A DNA stretch of 64,000 bases, from the NCBI GenBank assembly GCA_934448295.1, contig CAKSEY010000014.1:1-64000 (forward strand). Reading direction: 5' to 3'. This document shows positions 31,133-39,470 of the stretch, piece by piece. This DNA is from an uncultured Oscillospiraceae bacterium. Lineage in GTDB: Bacteria; Bacillota; Clostridia; Oscillospirales; Ruminococcaceae. The first letter of the stretch is position 1. Each line of letters begins with the position of its first letter. The notes beneath the pieces are model-generated. The model searched no databases. It worked only from the letters and a program-made list of their open reading frames with translations, and was not told where the DNA came from. Both the position numbers and the translations under genes were made by a program.

Positions 31133-33283
31133 TCACTTATATTGTACTTCTATATTGAGCTGCTCTGCTTTGCGCAGCAGCTCCCTTACAGCGGAGATAT
31201 CCTCCCCGGCTGTTTTTTCCGTTTCCTCGGGCTTTACTATCGCGCGGACTTTCTTTCCGAACGCGTTGAACAGCTCCTCGTCAAGCTGGCGGCTTCCCGC
31301 GCTGCCCTGGAGCATGAGGTTCCCGGTCACAATCTCGAGAACTCCGTCGCTGTTCACGCTGACCTTTGCGCCGTCAAACATCGCGGCGAAAAGCGGCGAC
31401 AGCTTCTTTGAAGCCTCCGTCCATTCCTCTGCGGTCAGCCCGGAGAGCTTCTCGTATTCGCCGCCCTGCTTTGCCGGGGGAGCCTTCTTTTTGGCGGGCT
31501 TTGCCGCTGGAGCGGGTCCCGGCTCCTTTGCGGGCTTCGGCGCCGCAGGCTCGGGGAGCGGCTCAGCTTTTACGGGCTGAGGTTCCGGCTTCGGTTCGGG
31601 ATTGGGTTCCGGCTCAGGCTTTTTTTCCGGTGCGGGAGTTACAGCCGGCTCCGGCATGAACTCGCGCGGCGGAATGAATTCCTCCGGCGGCTCTTCCGGC
31701 GGGGGAGCGAAATCGAAAGGCTCCGGCGCGGCGGGTCTGCTGTTGAACTCCGGCATGGGCGCGGATCCATCCGGCGCGCTGTGCTGTCCGGTTATCTCGT
31801 GGAGCTTGCTTATATTGTCAGCCGCTTCCGGCGCGGTCTCCTGCTTCGGAGCAGGCTCGTGCGCTGTTTCCGGCGGCTTTGAGAATATCTCGTGTATCTT
31901 GCTGATGTTCGCGTTCTTCTCTGAGGCGGCGCGTTTATCCGCTAGCGTCGGCTCCGGAGGCTCGGCGGGCTTTTCCTCTGCTTTTGCAGGCTCGGGCTTT
32001 GCTGGCTCAGGAGCCGCAGTTTTCGGCTCAGGCTCGCTGAACAGCTCATGCAGCTTGCTGAGGTTTGCGGCGTGCGCGGGCTTCAGCTTGTCGTCTGAAA
32101 CCGGGGTGAACTCGCTGCCCATCGGCTTGAATTCCGGCTTGGGGACGGGCGCAGTCCTTACAGGAGCCGCCTTGCTCTGCGCGGAAGCCTGCGCTGCGGT
32201 GACCGCGCCTGTGCACAGCTTGACGAAGCACATCTCCGCAAGGGTGCGGCGCTGGCGCGTCCTGGAGATTCCGTCCGTGCACTCCTGGATAAGCGTGAGG
32301 TCGTGGAGTATCTCGTCAAGGGAAAACATTCCCGCCAGTCGCTCTATCTCCGGGTAGTCGTGCGGCATGGCTTCAAGCAGACCAGTCTCACCGGGGGCGC
32401 TGGAATACAGCATAAGGTCGCGGAAAACTCCGCTGAGCTCGTCCATCAGCCGGGCAACGTCCTTGCCGTTTTTGTAGAGCTGCTCCAGGAGCTGTATGCA
32501 CCCCGGGATATCCCGGGCGGCTATCATCTCGGCGAACCTGTACAGCGAATGGTTGTCCGCCACTCCCGCGCAGTTCCGGACTACCTCGTCCGTTACCTCG
32601 CTGCTGACGGCAATGCACCGGTCAAGGAGCGAAAGCGCGTCGCGCATACCTCCGTCGGAGATACGCGAGATAAGATCCGCCGCCTCCTGCGTGAGGGTCA
32701 CGCCCTCTTTTTCCGCAATGCTCAGCAGCCTTGCGGAGCTGTCGGCGATCTCTATCCGCCGGAACTCGAACCGCTGACAGCGGGAAAGTATCGTTGCGGG
32801 AACCTTGTGCAGCTCCGTGGTGGCGAATATGAATATAACGTGGGGCGGGGGCTCCTCGATGGTTTTCAGCAGTGCGTTGAATGCCTGCGTGGTCATCATG
32901 TGCACCTCGTCCAGAATATATACGCGGTACTTGCAGCTCACCGGGGTGTAGGACAACTGCTCCTGGAGCGTGTGGACGTCGTTTACGCTGTTGTTGCTGG
33001 CGGCGTCTATCTCCATGATGTCCGTGGCGGCTCCGCTGGCTATCTCGCGGCAGCTCTCGCACTCAAGGCAGGGATTCCCGCCGACCGGGTGCTTGCAGTT
33101 GAGCGCCATGGCAAGAATTTTGGCGCAGGTGGTTTTTCCGGTGCCGCGGCTTCCGGTGAAAAGATACGCGTGGGCATTCTGTCCGGTGGCGATCTGGTTT
33201 TTCAGCGTAGTCACGATCTGTGGCTGGGATATTACGTCGTCAAACGTCCTGGGACGATATTTTCTGTATAGAGCCAGATACAC
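31133..33283 (-). CDS. dnaX: DNA polymerase III subunit gamma/tau
   Basis: A 716-residue clamp-loader ATPase. Walker A GSRGTGKTT (about 44-52), Cys zinc module CKHP...CLECESC, Walker B VYILDEVHMM and SRC motif LSRCQRFEF are present; domain III is followed by a long Pro/Glu/Ala-rich linker (about 385-590) and a tau-type C-terminal domain. The start is GTG 33283 with GGGAGGTG upstream, directly after the SRP RNA gene. Inside the linker an A-AAA-AAG heptamer is followed in the -1 frame by GCC TGA, as in Escherichia coli dnaX, so a short gamma form of about 556 residues may be made (separate entry). Confidence 0.96.
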   Translation of the reverse strand: MYLALYRKYRPRTFDDVISQPQIVTTLKNQIATGQNAHAYLFTGSRGTGKTTCAKILAMALNCKHPVGGNPCLECESCREIASGAATDIMEIDAASNNSVNDVHTLQEQLSYTPVSCKYRVYILDEVHMMTTQAFNALLKTIEEPPPHVIFIFATTELHKVPATILSRCQRFEFRRIEIADSSARLLSIAEKEGVTLTQEAADLISRISDGGMRDALSLLDRCIAVSSEVTDEVVRNCAGVADNHSLYRFAEMIAARDIPGCIQLLEQLYKNGKDVARLMDELSGVFRDLMLYSSAPGETGLLEAMPHDYPEIERLAGMFSLDEILHDLTLIQECTDGISRTRQRRTLAEMCFVKLCTGAVTAAQASAQSKAAPVRTAPVPKPEFKPMGSEFTPVSDDKLKPAHAANLSKLHELFSEPEPKTAAPEPAKPEPAKAEEKPAEPPEPTLADKRAASEKNANISKIHEIFSKPPETAHEPAPKQETAPEAADNISKLHEITGQHSAPDGSAPMPEFNSRPAAPEPFDFAPPPEEPPEEFIPPREFMPEPAVTPAPEKKPEPEPNPEPKPEPQPVKAEPLPEPAAPKPAKEPGPAPAAKPAKKKAPPAKQGGEYEKLSGLTAEEWTEASKKLSPLFAAMFDGAKVSVNSDGVLEIVTGNLMLQGSAGSRQLDEELFNAFGKKVRAIVKPEETEKTAGEDISAVRELLRKAEQLNIEVQYK
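31614..31626 (-). promoter_or_regulatory. candidate programmed -1 frameshift site in dnaX
   Basis: Minus strand G-AAAAAAA-GCC-TGA: zero-frame codons GAA AAA AAG CCT (Lys555 at the slip), -1 frame AAA AAA GCC TGA. A possible stem (CTGAG/CTCAG) follows at once. No Shine-Dalgarno-like stimulator is clear upstream. Confidence 0.5.
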
Positions 33284-33310
33284 TGCCGCACCTCCCGCGC
33301 ATAAAAATAT

Positions 33311-33442
33311 AAATGCCCTCGATTATGGGAACAGGCTGACTGCGGCACACAGAGAAATCCGCTTAATGCTGCTCGGTTCCCCGCCTGACATGGTTCACAG
33401 CACTCTGTTGCACAGGGCCTGCCCCCATAAGCGAGAGCATTT
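33311..33442 (-). ncRNA. ffs: signal recognition particle RNA, small type
   Basis: The minus strand carries the SRP RNA apical domain: GTGAACCATGTCAGG, then CGG-GGAA-CCG, then AGCAGCATTAAG. The GGAA tetraloop and the CAGG/AGCAG internal loop are conserved; the stem below the loop is CGG/CCG instead of the common UCC/GGA, a compensated change. The ends close as AAATGC...GCATTT and TATGGG/CCCATA. The predicted start by promoter distance is near 33463. No Alu domain is visible, so it is the 4.5S type. The position directly upstream of dnaX is the usual one in Firmicutes. Confidence 0.93.
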
Positions 33443-33469
33443 ATTGCTTGATTATGTACTTACCCTACT

Positions 33470-33498
33470 ATTATACTCTATTTCACGCAAAAAATCAA
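33470..33498 (-). promoter_or_regulatory. promoter of the SRP RNA (and dnaX)
   Basis: Minus strand TTGATT (33498-33493), 17-base spacer, TATAAT (33475-33470). Confidence 0.82.
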
Positions 33499-33537
33499 GT
33501 AGTTTTGCAAAAATTGTGCCGACCTCACCGGCAAGCC

Positions 33538-33566
33538 TTGAAAAATACGGAACTTTGGTATATAAT
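33538..33566 (+). promoter_or_regulatory. promoter of birA
   Basis: TTGAAA (33538-33543), 17-base spacer, TATAAT (33561-33566). No BirA-type biotin operator palindrome is obvious. Confidence 0.78.
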
Positions 33567-33598
33567 AGAGCGTAGTGATCACAGGGGGAGGCAGACAG

Positions 33599-34558
33599 AT
33601 GGCTGTAAAAAACGAGGTCGCCGCGCTTCTGGAGCAGCGGCGTGGCACTGCGGTTTCCGGGCAGGAGCTCGCGGATATGCTGGGAGTTTCCCGGGCGGCG
33701 GTATGGAAAGCCGTGAAGCAGCTCCAGGACGAGGGCTACCGCATTTCCGCCGCGACCAACCGGGGGTATCTGCTGGAAAATGAAACAGACGTCCTGACTG
33801 CCGACGGTATCCGGCTGAACCTGCCGGAGCGCTATCGGGGGCTGCCCGTGGAGGTCTACCGCTCGGTGGGCTCCACCAACACCGAGGCGAAGGCGGCGGC
33901 GCTGCGCGGAATGCCCCACGGCACCATAATCGCCGCGGACGAACAGACCGCCGGGCGCGGCAGATTCGGTAAGAGCTTCTATTCCCCCGCCCGCAGCGGG
34001 CTTTACATGAGCGTTATCCTGAAGCCGCAGAAGCCCGTTTCCGACTGCACGCTGATCACCGCCGCAGCCGCCTGCGCAGTCACCGACAGCCTTGAAGAGC
34101 TGTGCGGAGTTCACGCAGGAATAAAATGGGTGAACGACATTTTCCTTGACGGGCGGAAAATTTCCGGCATACTGACCGAAGCTATCAGCGACTTTGAAAG
34201 CGGCACGGTGGAGGAGGTCATTGTCGGCATAGGATTGAATATCTCCACCACGGAATTCCCGCAGGATATCGCGCCGGTCGCGGGCGCGGTGGGAGTTTTC
34301 GCGGAGCGCAGCCGCTTGTGCGCGGATATCGCGGCGCGGCTCCTCGACAGCGCCGCCCGGGACGACCATGCGGAGCTGCTGCGAAAATACCGGGAGCGCT
34401 CGATTGTGTTGGGCAGGGAGGTAACGTTCCTGAAAGGCGGAGCGCTCCACACCGGGAAAGCGGTCGGCATTGATGATGACGGGCGGCTGGTGATAAGCTC
34501 GGAAAACGGAACGGAAGCTCTGCGCTCTGGGGAGATTTCAGTTGTGGGCGGATTCTGA
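33599..34558 (+). CDS. birA: biotin-protein ligase/repressor BirA
   Basis: A 319-residue bifunctional BirA: an N-terminal winged helix (SGQELADMLGVSRAAVWKAVKQLQDEGY, about 20-50) joined to the ligase domain (about 80-265) with the ATP/biotinyl-AMP motif GRGRFGK and SGLYMSV, GIKWVNDIF, and a C-terminal SH3-like domain. It attaches biotin to carboxylase carrier proteins and can repress biotin genes. ATG 33599 follows GGGGGAGG; the GTG at 33575 is rejected because the ribosome-binding site lies after it. Confidence 0.95.
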   Translation: MAVKNEVAALLEQRRGTAVSGQELADMLGVSRAAVWKAVKQLQDEGYRISAATNRGYLLENETDVLTADGIRLNLPERYRGLPVEVYRSVGSTNTEAKAAALRGMPHGTIIAADEQTAGRGRFGKSFYSPARSGLYMSVILKPQKPVSDCTLITAAAACAVTDSLEELCGVHAGIKWVNDIFLDGRKISGILTEAISDFESGTVEEVIVGIGLNISTTEFPQDIAPVAGAVGVFAERSRLCADIAARLLDSAARDDHAELLRKYRERSIVLGREVTFLKGGALHTGKAVGIDDDGRLVISSENGTEALRSGEISVVGGF

Positions 34559-34562
34559 GCGG

Positions 34563-34591
34563 TTGCATTTTTCCGCGAAATGTTATATAAT
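34563..34591 (+). promoter_or_regulatory. promoter of the flavoprotein gene
   Basis: TTGCAT (34563-34568), 17-base spacer, TATAAT (34586-34591). Confidence 0.75.
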
Positions 34592-34638
34592 GAGAAAAAA
34601 TAACCCCATTCCGGGGAGCATACACAGGAGGTCATACA

Positions 34639-35262
34639 ATGAAAGTGTTATTAGTCAACGGAAGCCCGCACGAGCACGGCTGCACCGACAGGGCGCTGAA
34701 GCAGGTATCCGAGTCCCTCGCAAAGTACGGCGTGGATTCCGAGATATTCTGGATAGGGAACAAGCCGATTTCCGGCTGTATCGGCTGCGGAGCCTGCAAG
34801 AAGGGTCTCGGCAGGTGCTGCATTGACGATATCGTGAACGAATTCGTAAACAAGGCGGCGGATTTCGACGGGTACATATTCGGCTCTCCGGTGCACTATG
34901 CGGCTATCGGCGGCGCTATGGGAGCTTTCATGGATAGAGCGTTCTACTCCGGCGGAAAGAAGATGGCGTACAAGCCGGCTGCGGGAGTTGTAAGCTGCCG
35001 CCGCGGGGGTGCCTCTGCGGCGTTCGACCAGCTCAACAAGTACTTCACCATCAACAATATGCCGGTGGTTTCCTCGCAGTACTGGAATCAGGTGCACGGA
35101 AACTCCGCAGAGCAGGTTGAGCAGGACCTTGAGGGTCTCCAGACCATGGATATCCTGGCGAAGAACATGGCGTGGCTGCTCAAGTGTATTGAAGCAGGCA
35201 AGGCTGCCGGGATCGCCTGTCCGGAGCCTGAAAAGCCCATCAGAACAAATTTTATCAGATAA
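34639..35262 (+). CDS. NADPH-dependent FMN reductase / iron-sulfur flavoprotein
   Basis: A 207-residue flavodoxin-fold protein. LLVNGSPHEHGCTDRAL is the FMN phosphate loop, GCIGCGACKKGLGRCC has the compact cysteine pattern of iron-sulfur flavoproteins, and FGSPVHYAAIGGAMGAFMDR binds the flavin ring. Such proteins reduce quinones, nitro-compounds or oxygen species in anaerobes. ATG 34639 has AGGAGGTC upstream. It has its own promoter and terminator and is monocistronic. Confidence 0.9.
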   Translation: MKVLLVNGSPHEHGCTDRALKQVSESLAKYGVDSEIFWIGNKPISGCIGCGACKKGLGRCCIDDIVNEFVNKAADFDGYIFGSPVHYAAIGGAMGAFMDRAFYSGGKKMAYKPAAGVVSCRRGGASAAFDQLNKYFTINNMPVVSSQYWNQVHGNSAEQVEQDLEGLQTMDILAKNMAWLLKCIEAGKAAGIACPEPEKPIRTNFIR

Positions 35263-35264
35263 AA

Positions 35265-35301
35265 ACAGCGCGGGACTGTGACAGCACAGCCCCGCATTTT
35301 T
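35265..35301 (+). terminator. terminator after the flavoprotein gene
   Basis: GCGGGACTGTG ... CACAGCCCCGC stem with one mismatch, followed by ATTTTTTT; it ends next to the stop of the convergent GH43 gene. Confidence 0.8.
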
Positions 35302-36783
35302 TTATTCATTTTCCTTGTAATCGCACGAGAACCCTGTAAATTCCGCCGTACCGCGCACTGCGAAAAGTCCGGTCATAACTCCGGTGAAGCCCTCGGCTAC
35401 CTCGCTGGAAAGATACTTGGTGCTGCCATAGCCAAGCTGCACCTCGTTTCCTGCCTGGACTGCGAAGAAGCTGTACCCGTAATTATCCGCGCGGATAATT
35501 AGCTGCGCCTTGTTTCCGCTTACCGGAACGGAATTCTGGCGGTGCTTTATCCCGCCGATGTTCAGCATGAGCACCGCATTGCAGCCCTCCGCCGTCTGCT
35601 CCAGGAATATGTCGTAGTGTTCGTTTTCTGTGATGAGCACCGTAAGTCCGCCGATACCGCCGGATATCTCAACGCCGCACTTCATCTCCATGTTGAAATC
35701 CCGCTGGCGCATAGCCACGAATGTCGGAGAATCCACATCGTCCAGGGTGACTTCAGTTCCGTGAAGTATCGCCTTATTCTCCGAAAGCTCGTAATTTTCC
35801 AGGCGCGGGTGGCGCATGAAGCACCATTCCTTGTTCCAGTCGGTGTTCTCAAAGGTGAACGAACGCTTCTCGTTCTGGGTGAAATCTCCCTGCATTTCGT
35901 AGCTTTCGTCCGTTGTGCCGTCCCTGCCGCACCTGAACCAGCCGTCCTCAGTGAAGTAAACCGGGGTCAGGAAAACCTCCCTGCCGAGGTGGTGGTAGGG
36001 TCTCCAGATGTGCTGCTGACGGAAGCCCAGCGAAAGGACGTGCCAGTCGCCGAAGCCGTCCTGGATAAGGTCGCCATGACCTATTCCCTGGATAATGAAC
36101 GGAGCCTTGTTGCGGTTCGTGAGCACCGGGTTGTGCGGATTTCCCTCAAACGGGCCCCACACCGAGGAAGCCCGGGCGCAGGTTATCATGTGGCCGTACT
36201 CCGTGCCGCCCTCCGCCGCCATGAGGTAGTAGGCGCCGTTTATCTTGTAGAGGTGCGGACTTTCGAGGTAGCGCCCGCCGCTCCCCTGCCATATGCAGCG
36301 GCTGGTGGAGAGCTTCTTTCCGGTGGCGATGTCTATTTCGCACTGGACAACTCCGCCAACGCCGTTGTCGTCAGCGCCGTTGCTCATGAAGTAGGTTTTT
36401 CCGTCCTCAAAATAGAGGGACGGGTCGATACCGCCCTGGTCAACGTAAATCGGCTCTGACCACTCGCCGTAGATATCGTCCGTGTAGACGTAGAAATTCT
36501 GGTGCGTGGTGTCGTTGGTGGTCACCATGTAGAACCTGCCGTTATTGCAGCGGATAGTCGGCGCGAAAACTCCGCCGGAGCTGTTTATCCTGTCAAGCAT
36601 TACCTGGCTTTTTCTGGTGAGGACGTAGCCTATCTGCTCCCAGTTAACAAGGTCGGAGCTTTCAAACAGCGGCACTCCGGGAAAATACTGGAACGAGCTG
36701 CACACAAGGTAATATCTGCCGTTGTGTTCGCATACGCTGGGGTCGGGGTAGAATCCCTTAACTACCGGATTTTTGTATGTCAT
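35302..36783 (-). CDS. GH43 family glycosidase, beta-xylosidase type
   Basis: A 493-residue glycoside hydrolase of family 43, five-bladed propeller followed by a beta-sandwich domain. NPVVKGFYPDPSVCEHNGRYYLV gives the first catalytic Asp, GGIDPSLYFEDGKTY the second, and ESPHLYKINGAYYLM the acid Glu; the GDWHVLSLGFR region also fits. No signal peptide, so it acts on imported xylo- or arabino-oligosaccharides. ATG 36783 follows AAGGAG; the longer frame would cross the promoter. It is divergent from a TetR-family regulator, which probably controls it. Confidence 0.93.
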   Translation of the reverse strand: MTYKNPVVKGFYPDPSVCEHNGRYYLVCSSFQYFPGVPLFESSDLVNWEQIGYVLTRKSQVMLDRINSSGGVFAPTIRCNNGRFYMVTTNDTTHQNFYVYTDDIYGEWSEPIYVDQGGIDPSLYFEDGKTYFMSNGADDNGVGGVVQCEIDIATGKKLSTSRCIWQGSGGRYLESPHLYKINGAYYLMAAEGGTEYGHMITCARASSVWGPFEGNPHNPVLTNRNKAPFIIQGIGHGDLIQDGFGDWHVLSLGFRQQHIWRPYHHLGREVFLTPVYFTEDGWFRCGRDGTTDESYEMQGDFTQNEKRSFTFENTDWNKEWCFMRHPRLENYELSENKAILHGTEVTLDDVDSPTFVAMRQRDFNMEMKCGVEISGGIGGLTVLITENEHYDIFLEQTAEGCNAVLMLNIGGIKHRQNSVPVSGNKAQLIIRADNYGYSFFAVQAGNEVQLGYGSTKYLSSEVAEGFTGVMTGLFAVRGTAEFTGFSCDYKENE

Positions 36784-36814
36784 GGTGAGTTCTCCTTTAT
36801 AATATGATACTCTC

Positions 36815-36842
36815 ATTATATCATCTGAAAACAGATTTTCAA
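36815..36842 (-). promoter_or_regulatory. promoter of GH43 with internal palindrome
   Basis: Minus strand TTGAAA (36842-36837), 16-base spacer, TATAAT (36820-36815). The spacer holds ATCTG-AAAA-CAGAT, a perfect inverted repeat that may bind a regulator. Confidence 0.7.
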
Positions 36843-36891
36843 GTTCGTCCGGGACTTTTTTCAGCACAAAACGGACATCTTTTCTCCGCGC

Positions 36892-36953
36892 TTGACAAAG
36901 CATAAAGTATCGGTTATAATATAATAACCGGACAAATCACTTAAATTGTCCGG
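36892..36953 (+). promoter_or_regulatory. promoter and operators of the TetR-family gene
   Basis: TTGACA (36892-36897), 17-base spacer, TATAAT (36915-36920). Two palindromes share their edge: CGGTTAT-n6-ATAACCG (36911-36930), covering the -10, and CCGGACAA-n10-TTGTCCGG (36928-36953). They suggest autorepression. Confidence 0.8.
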
Positions 36954-36988
36954 AAAATTCAAAGGTCACACCGTAACGGAGAATATAG

Positions 36989-37576
36989 ATGAAGCACACA
37001 GAACAGTCGCAGCTCACAAGACAAACGCTTTCCACAGCGCTGAAAAAGCTGATGGAAACTAAGCCGCTGAGCCGCATAACAGTCAGCGAGATAGTGGAAA
37101 GCTGCGGTCTCAACCGAAAAACCTTCTACTATCATTTTGAGGATATCTACGCTCTGCTGAAATGGACGCTCGACCAGGAGGCGATCGCGCAGTTCGATAA
37201 ATTCGACCTGGTGACCCAGCATATTGAGGCGATACATTTCGCGCTGGATTACATCTCGGAGAATCACTCCATGCTGCGGAATATCGTTCATTCGATAGGC
37301 AGGTCGGAGCTGAGCCGGTTTTTCTTCAGCGACATCTACCAGCCGGTTTACAAGCTGGTGTGTACCTCCGCCGAGATACGCGGTCTGAGCGTTGGCGGGG
37401 AATACCGCGCGTTTCTCGGGAAGTTTCTGACCGAGGCCGTGGCGGGGGTGCTCATGGAGTGCATAGAGCGCGAAACTCTTTCCGACCGCGAGGAGCTGAC
37501 GCGCAGGATATCCGTCACGCTTACCGCCGCGATAACAGCTTCGCTTGAAGAGGCTGACAGGGAGAAAATGAAATAG
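36989..37576 (+). CDS. TetR/AcrR family transcriptional regulator
   Basis: A 195-residue regulator with an N-terminal TetR helix-turn-helix (ALKKLMETKPLSRITVSEIVESCGLNRKTFYYHF, about 18-52) and an all-helical C-terminal domain of the TetR_C type found in DhaS-like regulators of Firmicutes. ATG 36989 follows GGAG weakly. Palindromes at its own promoter indicate autoregulation. It is divergent from GH43, about 200 bases away, and may control it; the GH43 promoter has a different palindrome, so this link is only inferred. Confidence 0.9.
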   Translation: MKHTEQSQLTRQTLSTALKKLMETKPLSRITVSEIVESCGLNRKTFYYHFEDIYALLKWTLDQEAIAQFDKFDLVTQHIEAIHFALDYISENHSMLRNIVHSIGRSELSRFFFSDIYQPVYKLVCTSAEIRGLSVGGEYRAFLGKFLTEAVAGVLMECIERETLSDREELTRRISVTLTAAITASLEEADREKMK

Positions 37577-37580
37577 GATA

Positions 37581-37617
37581 AAGGGCTGCAAAATTAATAA
37601 TGCAGCCCTCGTTTTGT
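37581..37617. terminator. bidirectional terminator, TetR gene and metK
   Basis: GGGCTGCA ... TGCAGCCC stem with TCGTTTTG on the plus side and A/T-rich sequence on the other. Confidence 0.8.
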
Positions 37618-37630
37618 GTATTAAGACAGA

Positions 37631-38803
37631 TTACTTTATAGCAGCCTTCAGTGCTTCAACCATGTCGGTCTGCTCCCACTTTACGCCGAGATCCTCCCTG
37701 CCCATATGACCGTAAGCCGCAAGCTTCTTGTACTGGGGCTTTCTGAGGTCGAGCGCCTTGATTATCGCAGCGGGGCGGAAATCGAACACCTTTGCTACCG
37801 CTTCGGAGATGGCCTCGTCGGAGATCTTTCCGGTGCCGAAAGTGTCAACGAAGATGGAAACGGGCTTTGCAACGCCGATAGCGTAGGCGACCTCTATCTC
37901 CGCCTTGTCGGCAAGACCAGCGGCGACCACGTTCTTCGCCGCATAGCGTGCCATGTAAGCCGCAGAGCGGTCTACCTTTGTCGGGTCCTTGCCGGAGAAG
38001 GCTCCGCCGCCGTGGCGGGAGTATCCGCCGTAGGTGTCTACGATTATCTTTCTTCCGGTGAGTCCGCTGTCGCCCATAGGCCCGCCGACAACGAAACGTC
38101 CTGTCGGGTTGATGTAATACTTGGTCTCATCGTCGAGAAGCTCCGCCGGGATAGTGGGCTTTATCACCTTTTCAATTATGTCCGCGCGGATCTGCTCGAG
38201 AGCGGCGGAAGCCTTGTGCTGGGAGGATACTACAACAGTATCGACCCGGGCGGGCTTGCCGTCGATGTACTCAACGGTAACCTGAGTCTTTCCGTCCGGC
38301 AGGAGGTACGGTATAGTGCCGTCCTTGCGCACCTCGGTGAGCTTCTTTGCGAGCTTGTGCGCGAGGCTTATCGGCATAGGCATAAGCTCCGGGGTTTCCG
38401 TGCAGGCGTAGCCGAACATCATGCCCTGGTCGCCGGCGCCGGTGTCGTGCGCGTTTTCCTCTCTGCCCTCAAGCGCGTTGTTTACGCCCATTGCGATATC
38501 CGGGGACTGCTTGTCGATGGTGGTGAACACTGCGCAGCTGTCTGCGTCAAAGCCGTACTCGGAGCTGGAATATCCGATATCCTTTATCGTCCTGCGGACG
38601 ATAGCGGGGATGTCTACCTGAGCTGTGGTGGTTATCTCGCCCATTACCGTTACCATACCCGTGGTGGTGATGGTCTCGCAGGCAACTCTGCCCATGGGGT
38701 CCTGCTCGAGGATCGCGTCAAGCACTGCGTCGGAGATGTTGTCGCAGATCTTGTCGGGGTGACCCTCTGTTACGCTTTCAGATGTGAAGAAATATTTGCT
38801 CAT
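37631..38803 (-). CDS. metK: S-adenosylmethionine synthetase
   Basis: A 390-residue MetK, which makes S-adenosylmethionine from methionine and ATP. FTSESVTEGHPDKICDNISDAVLD at the start, GAGDQGMMFGYA in the middle and the P-loop-like GGGAFSGKDPTKVDRSAAYMAR are the three family signatures, all intact. ATG 38803 follows AGGAAA. The leader carries a SAM-I riboswitch with terminator, so the product limits its own synthesis. Confidence 0.98.
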   Translation of the reverse strand: MSKYFFTSESVTEGHPDKICDNISDAVLDAILEQDPMGRVACETITTTGMVTVMGEITTTAQVDIPAIVRRTIKDIGYSSSEYGFDADSCAVFTTIDKQSPDIAMGVNNALEGREENAHDTGAGDQGMMFGYACTETPELMPMPISLAHKLAKKLTEVRKDGTIPYLLPDGKTQVTVEYIDGKPARVDTVVVSSQHKASAALEQIRADIIEKVIKPTIPAELLDDETKYYINPTGRFVVGGPMGDSGLTGRKIIVDTYGGYSRHGGGAFSGKDPTKVDRSAAYMARYAAKNVVAAGLADKAEIEVAYAIGVAKPVSIFVDTFGTGKISDEAISEAVAKVFDFRPAAIIKALDLRKPQYKKLAAYGHMGREDLGVKWEQTDMVEALKAAIK

Positions 38804-38847
38804 TCGTTTTTCCTTTCTCTATATCCTTAACTTCCAATAAACAAAAA

Positions 38848-39027
38848 ACTCACTCCAGGGAGTGAGCCGAAAATCGTATCACTCCTCATCTTTCGGCCGG
38901 ATAAACCGCCGCAGGAAGTAGCACCTTTTCCCTCCGTACCGCATAAATGCAGACATCGACAGGAGAGGTTGCCGGGCTTCATAGGGACCAGTCCCCCGCA
39001 AAATGCACGAAGCCGCTCTTGATAAGG
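38848..39027 (-). promoter_or_regulatory. SAM-I (S-box) riboswitch of metK
   Basis: Minus strand CTTATCAAGAG, GGGGACTGGTCCCTATGAAG, CCCGGCAACC, AAGGTGCTAC and TCC are the conserved S-box blocks in order. The expression platform is the terminator CTCACTCC/GGAGTGAG followed by TTTTTTG (38843-38866). Excess SAM should stop transcription before metK. Confidence 0.97.
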
Positions 39028-39043
39028 TTTTTTGTCGATATTT

Positions 39044-39072
39044 AGTATAGCATATACTAATCGCTTTGTCAA
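39044..39072 (-). promoter_or_regulatory. promoter of the SAM-I riboswitch-metK transcript
   Basis: Minus strand TTGACA (39072-39067), 17-base spacer, TATACT (39049-39044). Confidence 0.85.
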
Positions 39073-39117
39073 TACCCTGACTCCATTTCACGAAAAATAT
39101 TTTGTCTGAAAAATCTC

Positions 39118-39255
39118 ATACAAACATCAGACCCCCGCGATTTTACCCGCGGGGGTCTGATGCTGGTTTGGTTGGTAATTATATGAAAAGGTGCGGTTGG
39201 CATTTTAATGTAAAGCTCCGGTCTGTGTCCCGATTTGCTGTTTCCTTTGCTTTAC
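39118..39255 (-). ncRNA. putative structured small RNA, copy 2
   Basis: Minus strand TATAAT (39267-39262), then GTAAAGC/GCTTTAC as first stem enclosing a CCGG hairpin, the same 32-base segment as copy 1 (39189-39158), and the 3' hairpin CATCAGACCCCCGCG with its complement followed by TTTGTATG. Stem bases differ from copy 1 in a compensated way (CAAACCCC/GGGGTTTG there, CAGACCCC/GGGGTCTG here). Located between the divergent metK and pyk promoters. Confidence 0.5.
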
Positions 39256-39380
39256 GGTTATATTATAACCATGCAACGTGAATTATATACGTTAGGAATG
39301 TGAAAAATAGATAAAAACGCATACGCAAAACTGGAGGAACTTACAAAGAATATCTTATCATGGATTTTACAAATCCTGCC

Positions 39381-39409
39381 TTGATTTATAGGCGGAAAAA
39401 TGCTATAAT
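39381..39409 (+). promoter_or_regulatory. promoter of pyk
   Basis: TTGATT (39381-39386), 17-base spacer, TATAAT (39404-39409), about 60 bases before the ATG. Confidence 0.82.
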
Positions 39410-39470
39410 AAATAGAAATAGCGTTTTGAGCTATCGTATCCACCAGACAAAAGAACGGAGTGTACACCTA

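Noticed and set aside
31500..32100. Repeat-like Pro/Glu coding stretch in dnaX as a separate low-complexity gene
   Set aside because: It is in frame with dnaX and typical of the linker between domain III and the tau C-terminus.
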